A stretch of 59,782 bases of DNA from Methylobacterium sp. B4. GTDB taxonomy: Bacteria; Pseudomonadota; Alphaproteobacteria; Rhizobiales; Beijerinckiaceae. Positions 35,382-43,943 of this stretch are shown here, piece by piece. A model generated the notes under the pieces. That model did no database searches. It saw only the letters and a program-made list of their open reading frames with translations, and was not told the DNA's origin. The position numbers and the translations under genes were made by a program. The stretch spans positions 1-59,782 of the forward strand of contig NZ_QJJJ01000025.1 in the NCBI RefSeq assembly GCF_003201865.1. Reading direction: 5' to 3'. The stretch's first letter is position 1. Every line of letters begins with the position of its first letter.

Positions 35382-35816
35382 ATGCACGTCACCATCGAGC
35401 AGGCGGAGAAGGCGATCGAGGCCGCTCGTGCCAAGGCGGTCGAGCTGGGTACGCAGATGTGCATCGCCATCGTCGATTCCGGCGGCAACCTGAAGGCTTT
35501 CCACCGCATGGACGGCGCCTGGGTCGGCTCCATCGACATCGCCCAGAAGAAGGCCAAGACGGCGGTGTTCTTCGGCATGAAGACGGGCCAGATCGGCAGC
35601 CTCTCGCAGCCCGGCGGCTCGCTCTACGGCATCGAGCACTCGAACCAGGGTCTGATCACCTTCCCCGGCGGCATCCCGATCGTGGATGCGGACGGCGAGA
35701 TGTCGGGCGCCATCGGCGTCAGCGGCTCCTCGGTGGAGAACGACGACGCGGTGGCGCTGGCCGGCGCCAGCGCGATCGGCGACACCGAGTTGCCCGATCA
35801 CCCCTGGCGGACCTGA
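35382..35816 (+). CDS. GlcG/HbpS-type heme- or small-ligand-binding protein
   Basis: A 144-residue protein starting with ATG at 35382 behind AAGGAGG. It matches the GlcG/HbpS/PduO C-terminal fold: T-I-E-Q-A-E-K-A-I-E-A-A-R-A-K-A near the start, V-D-S-G-G-N-L-K-A-F-H-R-M-D, then P-G-G-I-P-I-V-D, and G-A-I-G-V-S-G-S. It has no signal peptide, so it is cytosolic. Members bind heme or act as accessory proteins in glycolate or propanediol metabolism; H41 in the F-H-R-M-D segment is a possible ligand. It stands alone, converging on glmS across a hairpin. Confidence 0.87.
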   Translation: MHVTIEQAEKAIEAARAKAVELGTQMCIAIVDSGGNLKAFHRMDGAWVGSIDIAQKKAKTAVFFGMKTGQIGSLSQPGGSLYGIEHSNQGLITFPGGIPIVDADGEMSGAIGVSGSSVENDDAVALAGASAIGDTELPDHPWRT

Positions 35817-35885
35817 TTCCGCTTCTTCCCGTGCGGCGACGTGAGGTTGCCGCGTGGGGAGCTCGACATCCTGTCGTGCGATTGC

Positions 35886-35911
35886 CGCCGGTCGAGATCG
35901 CTCGACCGGCG
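35886..35911. terminator. Bidirectional hairpin between convergent genes
   Basis: GCCGGTCGAG (35887-35896) and CTCGACCGGC (35901-35910) form a perfect stem (eleven pairs including the next base on each side) with a four-base ATCG loop. It is centred in the ~100-base gap between the GlcG-like gene and glmS, and can terminate both. Confidence 0.75.
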
Positions 35912-35916
35912 CCCGC

Positions 35917-37743
35917 TCATTCCACGGTGACGGACTTGGCGAGGTTGCGGGGCTGGTCCACGTCTTTGCCCATGAACACGGCGGTGTGGTAGGCGATGAG
36001 CTGGATCGGCACCGCGTAGACGATCGGCGCGATCACCGGGTCCACATCCGGCATCGTCAGCGTCGCCAGCGTCTCCAGGCCCGCTGCCGCCGCGCCGCGG
36101 GCATCGCCGACCAGGATGATCCGGCCGCCGCGCGCGGCCACTTCCTGCATGTTCGACACCGTCTTCTCGAAGATCGCGTCGTGCGGCGCGATCACGATCA
36201 CCGGCACACTCTCGTCGATCAGCGCGATCGGACCGTGCTTGAGTTCGCCCGCCGCGTAGCCCTCCGCGTGGATGTAGCTGATCTCCTTCAGCTTCAAGGC
36301 GCCCTCCAGCGCCATCGGGTAGCTCGTGCCGCGTCCGAGGTAGAGCACGTCGCGCGCCTTGGCGACTTCGCGGGCGAGCCCCTCGACGTCCCCCTCCATC
36401 TTCACCGCCTCCGCCATCAGGCCGGGTGCGGTGATCAGCGCGTCGACGATGGCGCGCTCGCGCTCCGCACTGAGCGCGCCGCGGGCGCGGCCCGCGGCCA
36501 GCGCGAGGCAGAGCAGCACCGTGAGCTGGCAGGAGAAGGCCTTGGTCGATGCCACCCCGATCTCGGGGCCGGCAAAGGTCGGCATCACCACGGACGATTC
36601 CCGGGCGATGGTCGAGGTCGGCACGTTAACCACCGCCAGCGTGTGCTGGCCCTGTGCCTTGGCGTAGCGCAGCGAGGCCAGCGTGTCGGCGGTCTCGCCC
36701 GATTGCGAGATCACCAGCGTCAGGCCGTTCTCCTCGAGCGGCGGCTCGCGGTAGCGCGTCTCGGAGGCCACGTCGATCTCGACCGGCAGCCGCGCCAGGG
36801 TCTCGAACCAGTACTTGGCCACCAGACCCGCGTAAAAGGCGGTTCCGCAGGCGGTGATCGAGAGCCGCGAGAGCCGGGCGAAGTCGAAGGGCAGAGCCTC
36901 GGGCAGCACGATGCGGCCGGCCGCCATGTCGACGTAGTGGGCCAGCGTGCGGCCCACCACCTCGGGCTGCTCGTGGATCTCCTTGGCCATGAAGTGGCGG
37001 TGGTTGCCCTTGTCGACGAGGTAGGCCTGGGTCGCGATCTTCTGGCGCGGGCGGCGCGCGGCGGTGCCGGCGCGGTCGCGGATCTCGGCGCCCTCGCGGG
37101 TCAGGATCGCCCAGTCGCCCTCTTCGAGATAGGTGATCTCGTCGGTGAACGGCGCAAGCGCCAGCGCATCCGAGCCGAGATAGGTCTCGCCCCGCCCGAA
37201 GCCGATGGCGAGCGGCGCGCCGTGGCGGGCGCCGATCAGGAAGTTCTCCTCGCCCGCAAACAGGAAGGCCAGGGCGAAGGCGCCGTGCAGCCGCGGCAGG
37301 GCCGCCTCCACCGCCGCCACGGGGCCGAGGCCCTGATCCATCAGGTGGCTCACGAGTTGGGCCACGACCTCGGTGTCGGTCTGGCTCTCGAAGCGCGCGC
37401 CCTTGGCCTCGAGCTCCGCCTTCAGCTCGCGGAAATTCTCGATGATGCCGTTATGGACCACGGCCAGCCGCTCGGTGGCGTGCGGGTGGGCGTTGGTCTC
37501 GTTGGGGCGCCCGTGGGTGGCCCAGCGGGTATGGCCGATGCCGATGGCGCCGGGGAGCGGCGACTGGGTGAGCTTGCTCTGGAGGTTCGCGAGCTTGCCT
37601 TCCGCCCGGCGCCGGTCGAGCCGGCCCTGCTCCAGGGTGGCGATGCCGGCGGAATCGTAGCCGCGATATTCGAGCCGCCGCAGCGACGCGACCAGCGCCT
37701 CCGCGACCGCCTCACGCCCGACGATGCCAACAATTCCGCACAT
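35917..37743 (-). CDS. glmS: Glutamine-fructose-6-phosphate aminotransferase GlmS
   Basis: GlmS makes glucosamine-6-phosphate from fructose-6-phosphate and glutamine, the entry step to UDP-GlcNAc. The start is fixed by M-C-G-I-V-G-I-V-G, since Cys2 is the N-terminal nucleophile after Met removal; an ATG four codons earlier is therefore rejected. The N-terminal glutaminase domain has H-T-R-W-A-T-H-G-R-P and H-N-G-I-I-E-N. Two SIS isomerase domains follow with S-Q-S-G-E-T-A-D-T and the C-terminal end D-Q-P-R-N-L-A-K-S-V-T-V-E, the family's usual tail. Length 608, as expected. glmU lies upstream on the same strand. No glmS ribozyme core was seen in the leader. Confidence 0.97.
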   Translation of the reverse strand: MCGIVGIVGREAVAEALVASLRRLEYRGYDSAGIATLEQGRLDRRRAEGKLANLQSKLTQSPLPGAIGIGHTRWATHGRPNETNAHPHATERLAVVHNGIIENFRELKAELEAKGARFESQTDTEVVAQLVSHLMDQGLGPVAAVEAALPRLHGAFALAFLFAGEENFLIGARHGAPLAIGFGRGETYLGSDALALAPFTDEITYLEEGDWAILTREGAEIRDRAGTAARRPRQKIATQAYLVDKGNHRHFMAKEIHEQPEVVGRTLAHYVDMAAGRIVLPEALPFDFARLSRLSITACGTAFYAGLVAKYWFETLARLPVEIDVASETRYREPPLEENGLTLVISQSGETADTLASLRYAKAQGQHTLAVVNVPTSTIARESSVVMPTFAGPEIGVASTKAFSCQLTVLLCLALAAGRARGALSAERERAIVDALITAPGLMAEAVKMEGDVEGLAREVAKARDVLYLGRGTSYPMALEGALKLKEISYIHAEGYAAGELKHGPIALIDESVPVIVIAPHDAIFEKTVSNMQEVAARGGRIILVGDARGAAAAGLETLATLTMPDVDPVIAPIVYAVPIQLIAYHTAVFMGKDVDQPRNLAKSVTVE

Positions 37744-37949
37744 GGTGATCCTCAATCACGTCCGTTCGCCGTAGCCCGTGCCTGCGCCCCGCCACAGGAC
37801 GCCGGATCGTGCTCGGCCTGCCGCGTGCAAGGATTGGACGCAAGGGTCGGACCTTGAGCGTGGCGCGAGACCCGGCTTGTAGCGGATCGCGGCGCAACAA
37901 AGCCAGCACCGCGTCGCGCGGGGGCGCGCGGCGTCGCGATCCTGGTTTG

Positions 37950-39335
37950 TCAGTCGCGCTTGGCCTCGCGGGCGGCCTTGGCCGCCTTGAGCGTGGCACG
38001 CAGGGCCTTGGCCGCACCGTCGCGCGCGATCTGCCGGCCCCGCGCCACGGCCAGCGCATCCGCCGGCACGTCGCGGGTGATGACCGAGCCGGCCCCCACC
38101 AGCGCACCCGCGCCGATGCTCACCGGTGCCACGAGCGCCGCGTTCGAACCGATGAAGGCCCCCTCGCCGATGATCGTGCGATGCTTCGACACCCCGTCGT
38201 AGTTGCAGGTGATGGTGCCCGCGCCGATATTGGCGCCCGCCCCCACCTCGGCATCGCCGAGATAGGTGAGATGCGAGGCCTTGGCGCCCGCATGCAGGGT
38301 CGCGTTCTTGATCTCGACGAAATTGCCGAGATGCACGCCGGCCTCCAGCACCGCGCCACCGCGCAGGCGCACGTGCGGGCCGATATCGGCGCCCTGCATC
38401 AACCGTGCGTCGTGCAGGTGGCAGAAGGCGCGGATGGTGCAGCCGTCGCCGATCACGACGCCGGGGCCGAAGATGCAGTGGGGCTCGACGATCACGTCGC
38501 GGCCGAGCACCGTGTCGACGCTGAGGAAAACGGTCTCGGGGGCGATCAGGGTGGCCCCGCCCAGCTGGGCCGCGCGGCGCAGGCGGGCCTGGATCGTGGC
38601 CTCGGCCGCGCTGAGCTGCACCCGGTCGTTGACGCCTTGCGCCTCCTCCTCCGTGACCGGCACCACCGAGACCGTGTGGCCGTCGGCGACCGCGAGCGCC
38701 ACCGCGTCGGTGAGGTAGTACTCGCGGTTGGCGTTGTCGTTGCCGATGCGCTCCAGAAGGCCAAGCGCCTGGGCGCCCGACAGGGCCATCAGCCCGGCAT
38801 TGGACAGGCGCACCGCACGCTCGTCCTCGGAGGCGTCCTTCTCCTCGCGGATCGCCAGGACGCGGCCGCCATCCGTCAGCACCCGCCCATAGCCCTTGGG
38901 GTCGGCCGCCTCGAAGGCCAGCACCGCCACCGCGGCGCCCGCGCGCAAGGGCGCGCGCAGCCGGGCGTAGGTCTCGGCGGTGATCAGCGGGGTGTCGCCG
39001 AAGGCCACGATCACGTCCTGCCCACCTTGGAGCGCCGAGCGGGCGGCGAGCACGGCGTGGGCGGTGCCGAGGCGCTCGGCCTGGGGGTGGACGCTGGCGC
39101 CCGGCGCCATGCGCTCGATTTCGCGGGCGACATCGTCGCGGCCGGGCTCGACCACCACGGCCAGCCGTGCGGCGCCGGCCTCCTGCACGGCGGCCAGCAC
39201 GTGGCCGAGCATGGAGCGATGGGCGAGTTGGTGCAGCACCTTGGGCCGGTCGGAGCGCATGCGCGTGCCCTTGCCGGCGGCCAGCACGATCGCCGTGAAG
39301 CCGCCCGCCTCCGCTCCGTTGTTCGTTCCCGTCAT
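37950..39335 (-). CDS. glmU: Bifunctional UDP-GlcNAc synthesis protein GlmU
   Basis: GlmU acetylates glucosamine-1-phosphate and then uridylylates it to UDP-GlcNAc for peptidoglycan and lipid A. The N-terminal pyrophosphorylase has L-A-A-G-K-G-T-R-M-R-S-D-R-P-K-V-L-H and the G-D-T-P-L-I motif. The C-terminal half is a left-handed beta-helix of hexapeptide repeats with V-R-L-R-G-G-A, N-F-V-E-I-K-N-A, H-L-T-Y-L-G-D-A and the G-A-N-I-G-A-G-T-I-T-C-N-Y-D-G signature. ATG at 39335 gives 461 aa, the usual length. It precedes glmS by 206 bases; co-transcription is likely. Confidence 0.96.
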   Translation of the reverse strand: MTGTNNGAEAGGFTAIVLAAGKGTRMRSDRPKVLHQLAHRSMLGHVLAAVQEAGAARLAVVVEPGRDDVAREIERMAPGASVHPQAERLGTAHAVLAARSALQGGQDVIVAFGDTPLITAETYARLRAPLRAGAAVAVLAFEAADPKGYGRVLTDGGRVLAIREEKDASEDERAVRLSNAGLMALSGAQALGLLERIGNDNANREYYLTDAVALAVADGHTVSVVPVTEEEAQGVNDRVQLSAAEATIQARLRRAAQLGGATLIAPETVFLSVDTVLGRDVIVEPHCIFGPGVVIGDGCTIRAFCHLHDARLMQGADIGPHVRLRGGAVLEAGVHLGNFVEIKNATLHAGAKASHLTYLGDAEVGAGANIGAGTITCNYDGVSKHRTIIGEGAFIGSNAALVAPVSIGAGALVGAGSVITRDVPADALAVARGRQIARDGAAKALRATLKAAKAAREAKRD

Positions 39336-39458
39336 CGTGCCCGTGTCCCGCCGCTTCGATCCGTCGTTCGTTTAGCTGATCGGGCGGCGGGCGCGAAGGC
39401 GGGTTATGGGAAGGAGTCCGATCAGGGCGTGTCGAGCCCGGGCCGACCGGGCAGGCGC

Positions 39459-39629
39459 TCACCACGGCAGGCAGCGGATCTGCAAGAGGTCCTCCACGCT
39501 CGTCCGGACGCCGAAGGCCAGCACCCGCCACGCCGGCATGGTCGCGAGGCCGAGGCCGACGGTCAGCGCGAGCCAGGGCCACGCACGCTGCAGGCCGCGC
39601 GGCCCGGTCCGGGTGCCCGACCCGCTCAT
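39459..39629 (-). CDS. Tiny membrane protein coupled to the DUF2243 gene (56 aa)
   Basis: The ATG at 39629 overlaps the TGA of the DUF2243 gene (ATGA), suggesting translational coupling. The 56 residues contain one hydrophobic helix (A-W-P-W-L-A-L-T-V-G-L-G-L-A-T-M-P-A-W) and a basic N-terminus. No homolog was recognised. Because it is so short, it could be a non-functional frame, but the overlap and the helix argue for translation. Confidence 0.5.
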   Translation of the reverse strand: MSGSGTRTGPRGLQRAWPWLALTVGLGLATMPAWRVLAFGVRTSVEDLLQIRCLPW

Positions 39630-40168
39630 CGCCGCAACGCGGTCGGAGCGACCGCCCTCCGGCCGCGCCTGCGCCACAGGAGCCAGACGCCGGACAGCAG
39701 CATGGCGAGCCCCCAGGCCAGGAAGCCGAGATCCCAGAGGAACCAGTGCTCACGGTCCACCCGCTCGTTGACGTGATGCACGCCGAGCCACTGGTGGTCG
39801 ATCAGCCCCTCCACGAGGTTGAAGCTGCCCCAGCCGACGAGCAGGCTGCCGGCGAGCGCCTGCTTCGACCAGCTCGAGGTGCGCCCCCGTCCCCGGCGCC
39901 AGAGCACGAACAGGCCCAGCACGACGAAGACGTAGGTCGCGCTGTGGAAGATGCCGTCCCACAGGGTGTTGAGTTCGAGGTTCTCGATCGAGGTGATCGG
40001 GTACCACGTGCTCAGCATGTGGTGCCATTGCAGCACCTGATGCAGCACGATGCCGTCGAAGAAACCGCCCAGCCCGAGCCCGAACAGCACGCCCGCCACG
40101 ACCGGAAAGTCGGCACCCGGCCGTCCCTCCGTCCCCGCCGGCTCGACCCGACCCTGCCCCTCCCTCAT
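39626..40168 (-). CDS. DUF2243 membrane protein
   Basis: A 180-residue protein with four helices and conserved His-rich motifs: G-L-G-G-F-F-D-G-I-V-L-H-Q-V-L-Q-W-H-H-M in the first, L-W-D-G-I-F-H-S-A-T-Y in the second and N-L-V-E-G-L-I-D-H-Q-W-L-G-V-H-H-V in the third. This His arrangement at helix ends is the DUF2243 hallmark and resembles a metal or heme site, but function is unknown. ATG at 40168. It is followed by the 56-aa coupled gene and preceded by a hydrolase gene on the same strand with ~10 bases between, so the three form a likely operon. Confidence 0.85.
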   Translation of the reverse strand: MREGQGRVEPAGTEGRPGADFPVVAGVLFGLGLGGFFDGIVLHQVLQWHHMLSTWYPITSIENLELNTLWDGIFHSATYVFVVLGLFVLWRRGRGRTSSWSKQALAGSLLVGWGSFNLVEGLIDHQWLGVHHVNERVDREHWFLWDLGFLAWGLAMLLSGVWLLWRRRGRRAVAPTALRR

Positions 40169-40178
40169 CGAACCGGCC

Positions 40179-41084
40179 TCACGGCGTCCGGTAGGCGGAG
40201 CCGTCCTCGGCCCGCGCCGGGGTTTGAACGTAGCGTCCGCCCTCCGGCACGGCGACGCGCTCGAAATCCTGGGCCAGGGCGTCGAGGGCGCGGCGAAGCT
40301 CCGGGCCGTGCAGGGGACGCCCGTGGCCGGTCACGGCGCGCTCCGGCTTCAGCGCGGCGAGGCTTCGCACCGAGCCGCCCGCGGCCGGCCAGTCGAGGGT
40401 GAGGTACATCGGCGGCCCGTGCACCTCTGGGGCTTGCGTCACCACGGCGTAGGCCGATTCCTGCGCCGTGGTCACGAAGGCGTCCCCGGCGATCAGGCTG
40501 CCGTCGGCTTCGCGCCAGAACGAGACGTGGCCCGGCGAGTGGCCGGGCGTGTGAAGCCAGCGCCAGCCCGGCATCGGCGGCACGGAGCCGTCGGCCGGCA
40601 GCGTGTGCAGGCGCGTCGACACGTCGACGGGCTCGGTCGGATAGAGCGGTGCGATGCGCGCCATCAGCCCGCCGCCGACGCTCGGGTCGGGTGCCGGATA
40701 GGCCGCCCGCCCGTCGAGATAGGGACGTTCGAGCGCGTGGGCGTAGATCGGGGCGTCCCACTCCGCCGCCAGATCCTCGAGCACGCCGACATGGTCGAAA
40801 TGGCCGTGGGTGAGCACGATGGCGGCCGGGCGGGCGCCCTCGCCGAAGCGGGCGGCGGCAGCCTCGCGGATTGCGCGCTTCGAGCCGGGAATGCCGGCAT
40901 CGACCAGGGTCCAGTTGCGGTCACCGGCCCCCGGCGCGCCCAGGAACACCACGTTGACCAGGACCACGCGCCGGTAGGCGAGATCGGGCGCGATCTCGTG
41001 GGTGCCGTCGTCGCGCTCGGCATCGGCACGCGGGTCGTCGGCGCGGGCTTGGCGGCTGATCGGGATCTGCTGCGCCACGGCCAT
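40179..41084 (-). CDS. Metallo-beta-lactamase-fold hydrolase
   Basis: A 301-residue MBL-fold enzyme. The di-zinc site is intact: T-H-G-H-F-D-H-V-G (H-x-H-x-D-H), H-T-P-G-H-S-P-G-H-V with the next His, I-A-G-D-A-F with the bridging Asp, and a later G-H-G-R-P. It has no signal peptide, so it is cytosolic. The H-S-P-G-H-V-S-F-W pattern fits the glyoxalase II/hydroxyacyl-thioester side of the superfamily, but the substrate is unknown. ATG at 41084. It is the first gene of the minus-strand trio with DUF2243 and the 56-aa gene. Confidence 0.88.
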   Translation of the reverse strand: MAVAQQIPISRQARADDPRADAERDDGTHEIAPDLAYRRVVLVNVVFLGAPGAGDRNWTLVDAGIPGSKRAIREAAAARFGEGARPAAIVLTHGHFDHVGVLEDLAAEWDAPIYAHALERPYLDGRAAYPAPDPSVGGGLMARIAPLYPTEPVDVSTRLHTLPADGSVPPMPGWRWLHTPGHSPGHVSFWREADGSLIAGDAFVTTAQESAYAVVTQAPEVHGPPMYLTLDWPAAGGSVRSLAALKPERAVTGHGRPLHGPELRRALDALAQDFERVAVPEGGRYVQTPARAEDGSAYRTP

Positions 41085-41422
41085 CTCCTTCGCAAGGATA
41101 GGGGGCAGCCGGCAGGCCTGTCCGGCCGGGCGGCATCGTCACAACGGGGAAGACGGGGTCGAAAAGCTTTGTTCCTCGGCGGCAAGCACGAAAAACGGGG
41201 GACTTCTCTTCGTTCGAATCCGTCCGAAACTTTGATGGGACGCGGGGGTTTGCGAGGAAGTACGCTGCCGTACCCGCCCGGCATTTGTGGGTGCCGGGCA
41301 CGCCAGGGGCGGCCGGTGCCCCGCTTTTCCCGGTCGAGGCGCTCTGGGAAGTGTGTCACGCGGCGGTCGAGCCCTGCGTTCATGATCGTCGCCCTCCCCT
41401 CCTCCGAACCGAGCCCGATGCC
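41085..41422. other. About 340 bp between divergent genes, no gene seen
   Basis: Less GC-rich in places than its flanks, so it probably carries the promoters of the hydrolase operon (minus) and the DUF4336 gene (plus). No clear -35/-10 pair or operator was identified, and the frames in it show no domain. Confidence 0.4.
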
Positions 41423-42157
41423 GTGAGCGATCCGACCTATCCGCCCCTCGACGTGCTCAAGCCCGTCGCCTTCGGCCTGTGGATCGTGGACAGCGGTCCC
41501 ATCCGCGCCGCCGGCCTGCCCCTGCCCGTGCGGATGACGGTGGTGCGGTTGGCCGACGGCGGCATCTGGCTTCACTCGCCGACCCGCTACGACGCGGGCC
41601 TGCACCGTACGATCGAGGCGCTGGGGCCGATCCGCCACCTCGTCGCGCCCAACGTCGCCCATTGGACCTACCTGAAGGAATGGCAGCGCCACTGCCCGCA
41701 GGCGCTCACCTGGGCCGCGCCGAACTTGCGCCAGCGCCGGCAGGTGCAGCGGGCCGGCCTGCGCCTCGACCGGGATCTCGCCGACGCGGCGCCGCCGGAA
41801 TGGTCCGGCGATCTCACGCAAGTCGTCGTGCCCGGCGGCTTCGGCTTCCGGGAGGTCGCCTTCCACCACGCCGCCTCGGCGACGCTGATCCTGACCGACC
41901 TCGTGCTCAACTTGGAACCCGGGAAGCTGCCGCTGCCGATGCGGCCGCTCCTGCGGCTCGCCGGTGCGACGGCGCCGGACGGGCGGGCGCCGATCTACCT
42001 CCGCCTCGTCGTCTCGCTGCGCAAGCGGACGGCGGCCCGCGCCGCCGCCGCGCTGGTCGCGCTGGCGCCCGAGCGGGTCGTGTTCAGCCACGGCGCCTGG
42101 TTCGACCGGAACGGGACCGCCGAACTGCGCCGCTCCCTGCGCTGGCTGCTCGATTGA
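41423..42157 (+). CDS. DUF4336-type protein
   Basis: A 244-residue protein starting with GTG at 41423. It matches DUF4336: T-V-V-R-L-A-D-G-G-I-W-L-H-S-P, then L-V-A-P-N-V-A-H-W-T-Y-L-K-E-W, V-F-S-H-G-A-W-F at the end. The order H-S-P ... N-x-x-H ... H-G is reminiscent of a metallo-beta-lactamase fold with reduced metal ligands, as reported for this family. There is no signal peptide. Function is unknown. No ATG start is available before the conserved region. Confidence 0.75.
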   Translation: MSDPTYPPLDVLKPVAFGLWIVDSGPIRAAGLPLPVRMTVVRLADGGIWLHSPTRYDAGLHRTIEALGPIRHLVAPNVAHWTYLKEWQRHCPQALTWAAPNLRQRRQVQRAGLRLDRDLADAAPPEWSGDLTQVVVPGGFGFREVAFHHAASATLILTDLVLNLEPGKLPLPMRPLLRLAGATAPDGRAPIYLRLVVSLRKRTAARAAAALVALAPERVVFSHGAWFDRNGTAELRRSLRWLLD

Positions 42158-42283
42158 GACGGCTCCCACTTGAGCCGAGCGGAAGCCGTCTCGACGGGCC
42201 CGCGCGGCGCTCGAGCGCAGCACGAAATCCGCATTGCGAAGCAATCGATCGGATCTCGCACGAGGCCGTCCCGCACATCCCTC

Positions 42284-42340
42284 GGCGTTCTTGCTTCAGC
42301 CGTTCTTGACTCAGCCGTTCTTCTTGCCTCAGGCGTTCTT
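42284..42340 (-). repeat. Repeated stop-codon motif at a gene end
   Basis: On the minus strand the short motif AAGAACG(G/C)C occurs four times with 5-12 bases between copies, three followed by TGA, starting at the last codons of the 65-aa gene (stop at 42329). The first copy encodes K-N-A and stop; the next two encode K-N-G and stop in other frames or after it. Confidence 0.65.
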
Positions 42341-42526
42341 GCGGCCGCGGTGTGCGGGATCCACGCCACCTTCCGGCGTCGTCTCGTTCTCGACATCACC
42401 CTCGAAGGTGGAATCGCCTTCCAACTCCGCCGGGTCGACACCGGTGAGCCCCTTCGACTGCCCGATGCCCGGATTGCCCTTCAGGTCGGCGTCGGTTGGC
42501 GTGTCGGTCTTGAGATGCTTCGACAT
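42329..42526 (-). CDS. Small acidic protein (65 aa)
   Basis: ATG at 42526 behind AGAGGA. The protein is Asp/Glu/Thr/Gly-rich with no helix, signal peptide or Cys: H-L-K-T-D-T-P-T-D-A-D-L-K-G-N-P-G-I-G-Q-S-K-G, then D-P-A-E-L-E-G-D-S-T-F-E-G-D-V. It is probably disordered. Similar short acidic proteins in Methylobacterium and relatives have no known role. Its stop is part of a small tandem repeat. Confidence 0.62.
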   Translation of the reverse strand: MSKHLKTDTPTDADLKGNPGIGQSKGLTGVDPAELEGDSTFEGDVENETTPEGGVDPAHRGRKNA

Positions 42527-42691
42527 GCGGACGTCCTCTCGCGATTCCTTGAGTGGAAGCCCGGGCAACCGGGCTCCGCTGCCGGTGTTCCGGGTCCAGA
42601 TGCCGCGGGCGGGGGTAAGGGGCGGCACGCCGTCCACAGCAAATCACCCTGTCCCCAAGGTTCAACGGCCACCTTCGGGACGCGTCGGAAC

Positions 42692-43576
42692 TCACCGTGC
42701 CTGCGGCGCCTCCTCCCGCTGCGCCTGCTTCAAGGCGTCGAGCAGGGCGCCCTCGATGAGCAGGGCGGAGCCGTAGTGGAACTCGATATCGAAGGCGTGG
42801 CGCGAGTTCATCGAGAGCGAGGCGCTCTGCATGGCGATCAGGCGGCCCGCCTCGTCGAACAACCCCGAGCCCGAGCCGCCGTAGCCGTCGTTGCAATCGT
42901 GGCGGGCACGTCGTGTCCCGCCTTCCGTCGGCGGGTCGATGCGCCGCACGGTGCAGGTCTCCAGGCTGCTGTCGCCCCGGTAGTTCTGGTGGCCTCCGGG
43001 GGCGACCAACGTGACGGGCAGCGAGAGGTCGCCGGTCGCGAGATCCGGGGGCATGTGCGGCACGGGCTGGCGCGGGCCCTCGGCGGGCTGGGCGAGGCGC
43101 AGCAGGGCCCAGTCATCGGTGATGTGAAGCCGCGTCGCGTCCGCGGCGACGCCGAGATGCAGGCTGTCGCTTACGAAGTCGTAATTGCGTCCACCGATCT
43201 GGAAGTAGCAATCGCCGACCTGCCGCGTGGTTTCGAGCTGCCGGTTGCGGAAGTTGTGCGCGTTCAGCATGACGAGAGAAGGCGTGCCGATCAGCCAAGC
43301 GGCCGCTGCTTTCTGCGGCACGCCGTCGGAGCGGCGGCACCAGAGCACGCCCGCTCCCGGGAACCGTGCCCGGTCGCTTCCGGTGAGATCGCGCCGTCCG
43401 TCCTGGGGATAGAGCGCGGCAGTCTCGATCACGATGCCGAGATTGCTGCCCGACCCCGGCGCGGCCCCGGTGGAGAGGTGCGGCGCATCGTCTTCGGCCG
43501 TGACCGGTCCCCCGAGGAGGGCGGCGAGCACGAGCGCGCCACCGACTGCCAGAACGCGCCGCCCCTGCGCCATCAC
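42692..43576 (-). CDS. Exported trypsin-like serine protease
   Basis: A 294-residue protein with a signal peptide of ~27 residues ending V-T-A. The catalytic triad can be assigned as H107 in L-V-M-L-N-A-H-N-F, an Asp in T-D-D-W-A-L-L-R-L (~154-155) and S235 in G-Y-G-G-S-G-S-G-L-F. The His context departs from the usual T-A-A-H-C but is positionally right. C80, C123, C208 and C228 could make two disulfides, as in periplasmic members. It is divergent from mxaF with ~370 bases between, so it may share the regulatory region with the methanol operon, though it is not part of it. Substrates are unknown. Confidence 0.8.
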   Translation of the reverse strand: MMAQGRRVLAVGGALVLAALLGGPVTAEDDAPHLSTGAAPGSGSNLGIVIETAALYPQDGRRDLTGSDRARFPGAGVLWCRRSDGVPQKAAAAWLIGTPSLVMLNAHNFRNRQLETTRQVGDCYFQIGGRNYDFVSDSLHLGVAADATRLHITDDWALLRLAQPAEGPRQPVPHMPPDLATGDLSLPVTLVAPGGHQNYRGDSSLETCTVRRIDPPTEGGTRRARHDCNDGYGGSGSGLFDEAGRLIAMQSASLSMNSRHAFDIEFHYGSALLIEGALLDALKQAQREEAPQAR

Positions 43577-43739
43577 CGACCAGCCTCCCGCCTGCGCCGG
43601 GCCGCTTGGTCGTGCCCGTTACCGATAGTGGTGCGACGACCTCCCGCGGCGGTCAAGCGACGGCTAAGTGCCTGCGTCGCTACGTCTTCTCACTTTTAGA
43701 ATTGCCTTATCGTCCCGACAAGAAATGTCCGACCAGCTA

Positions 43740-43769
43740 AAGACTTCTTCTCCAATCAAAGCCTAGAAA
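43740..43769 (+). promoter_or_regulatory. mxaF promoter
   Basis: AAGACT (43740-43745) and TAGAAA (43764-43769) are separated by 18 bases. This resembles the AAGACA/TAGAA type of promoter described for Methylobacterium extorquens methanol-oxidation genes. It predicts a start near 43776 and a leader of about 168 nucleotides before the mxaF ATG, in line with the long leader known for this operon. The whole 43577-43943 stretch is markedly less GC-rich than the coding DNA and holds no gene. Confidence 0.7.
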
Positions 43770-43943
43770 TTATAGGCGAAGGGGCGCTAATAAGTCTTTC
43801 ATAAGACCGCACTGATCTAGGTCACCTTTTAGATCTAGCCTGTGGCACTCCGAAGGACTTCGTGGCGGACCCGGACCTCAGAAAGATCGTCTGAGAGATA
43901 CCGCGAGGCCGAAAGGCGAGGCGGTTGAGTGAGGAGACGCAGG

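Noticed and set aside
37744..37949. glmS ribozyme in the leader
   Set aside because: No conserved core or pseudoknot sequence was recognised, and such ribozymes are typical of Gram-positive bacteria.
37809..39776. A ~650-codon plus-strand frame opposite glmU
   Set aside because: Low-complexity antisense of glmU; the left-handed beta-helix repeats are on the minus strand.
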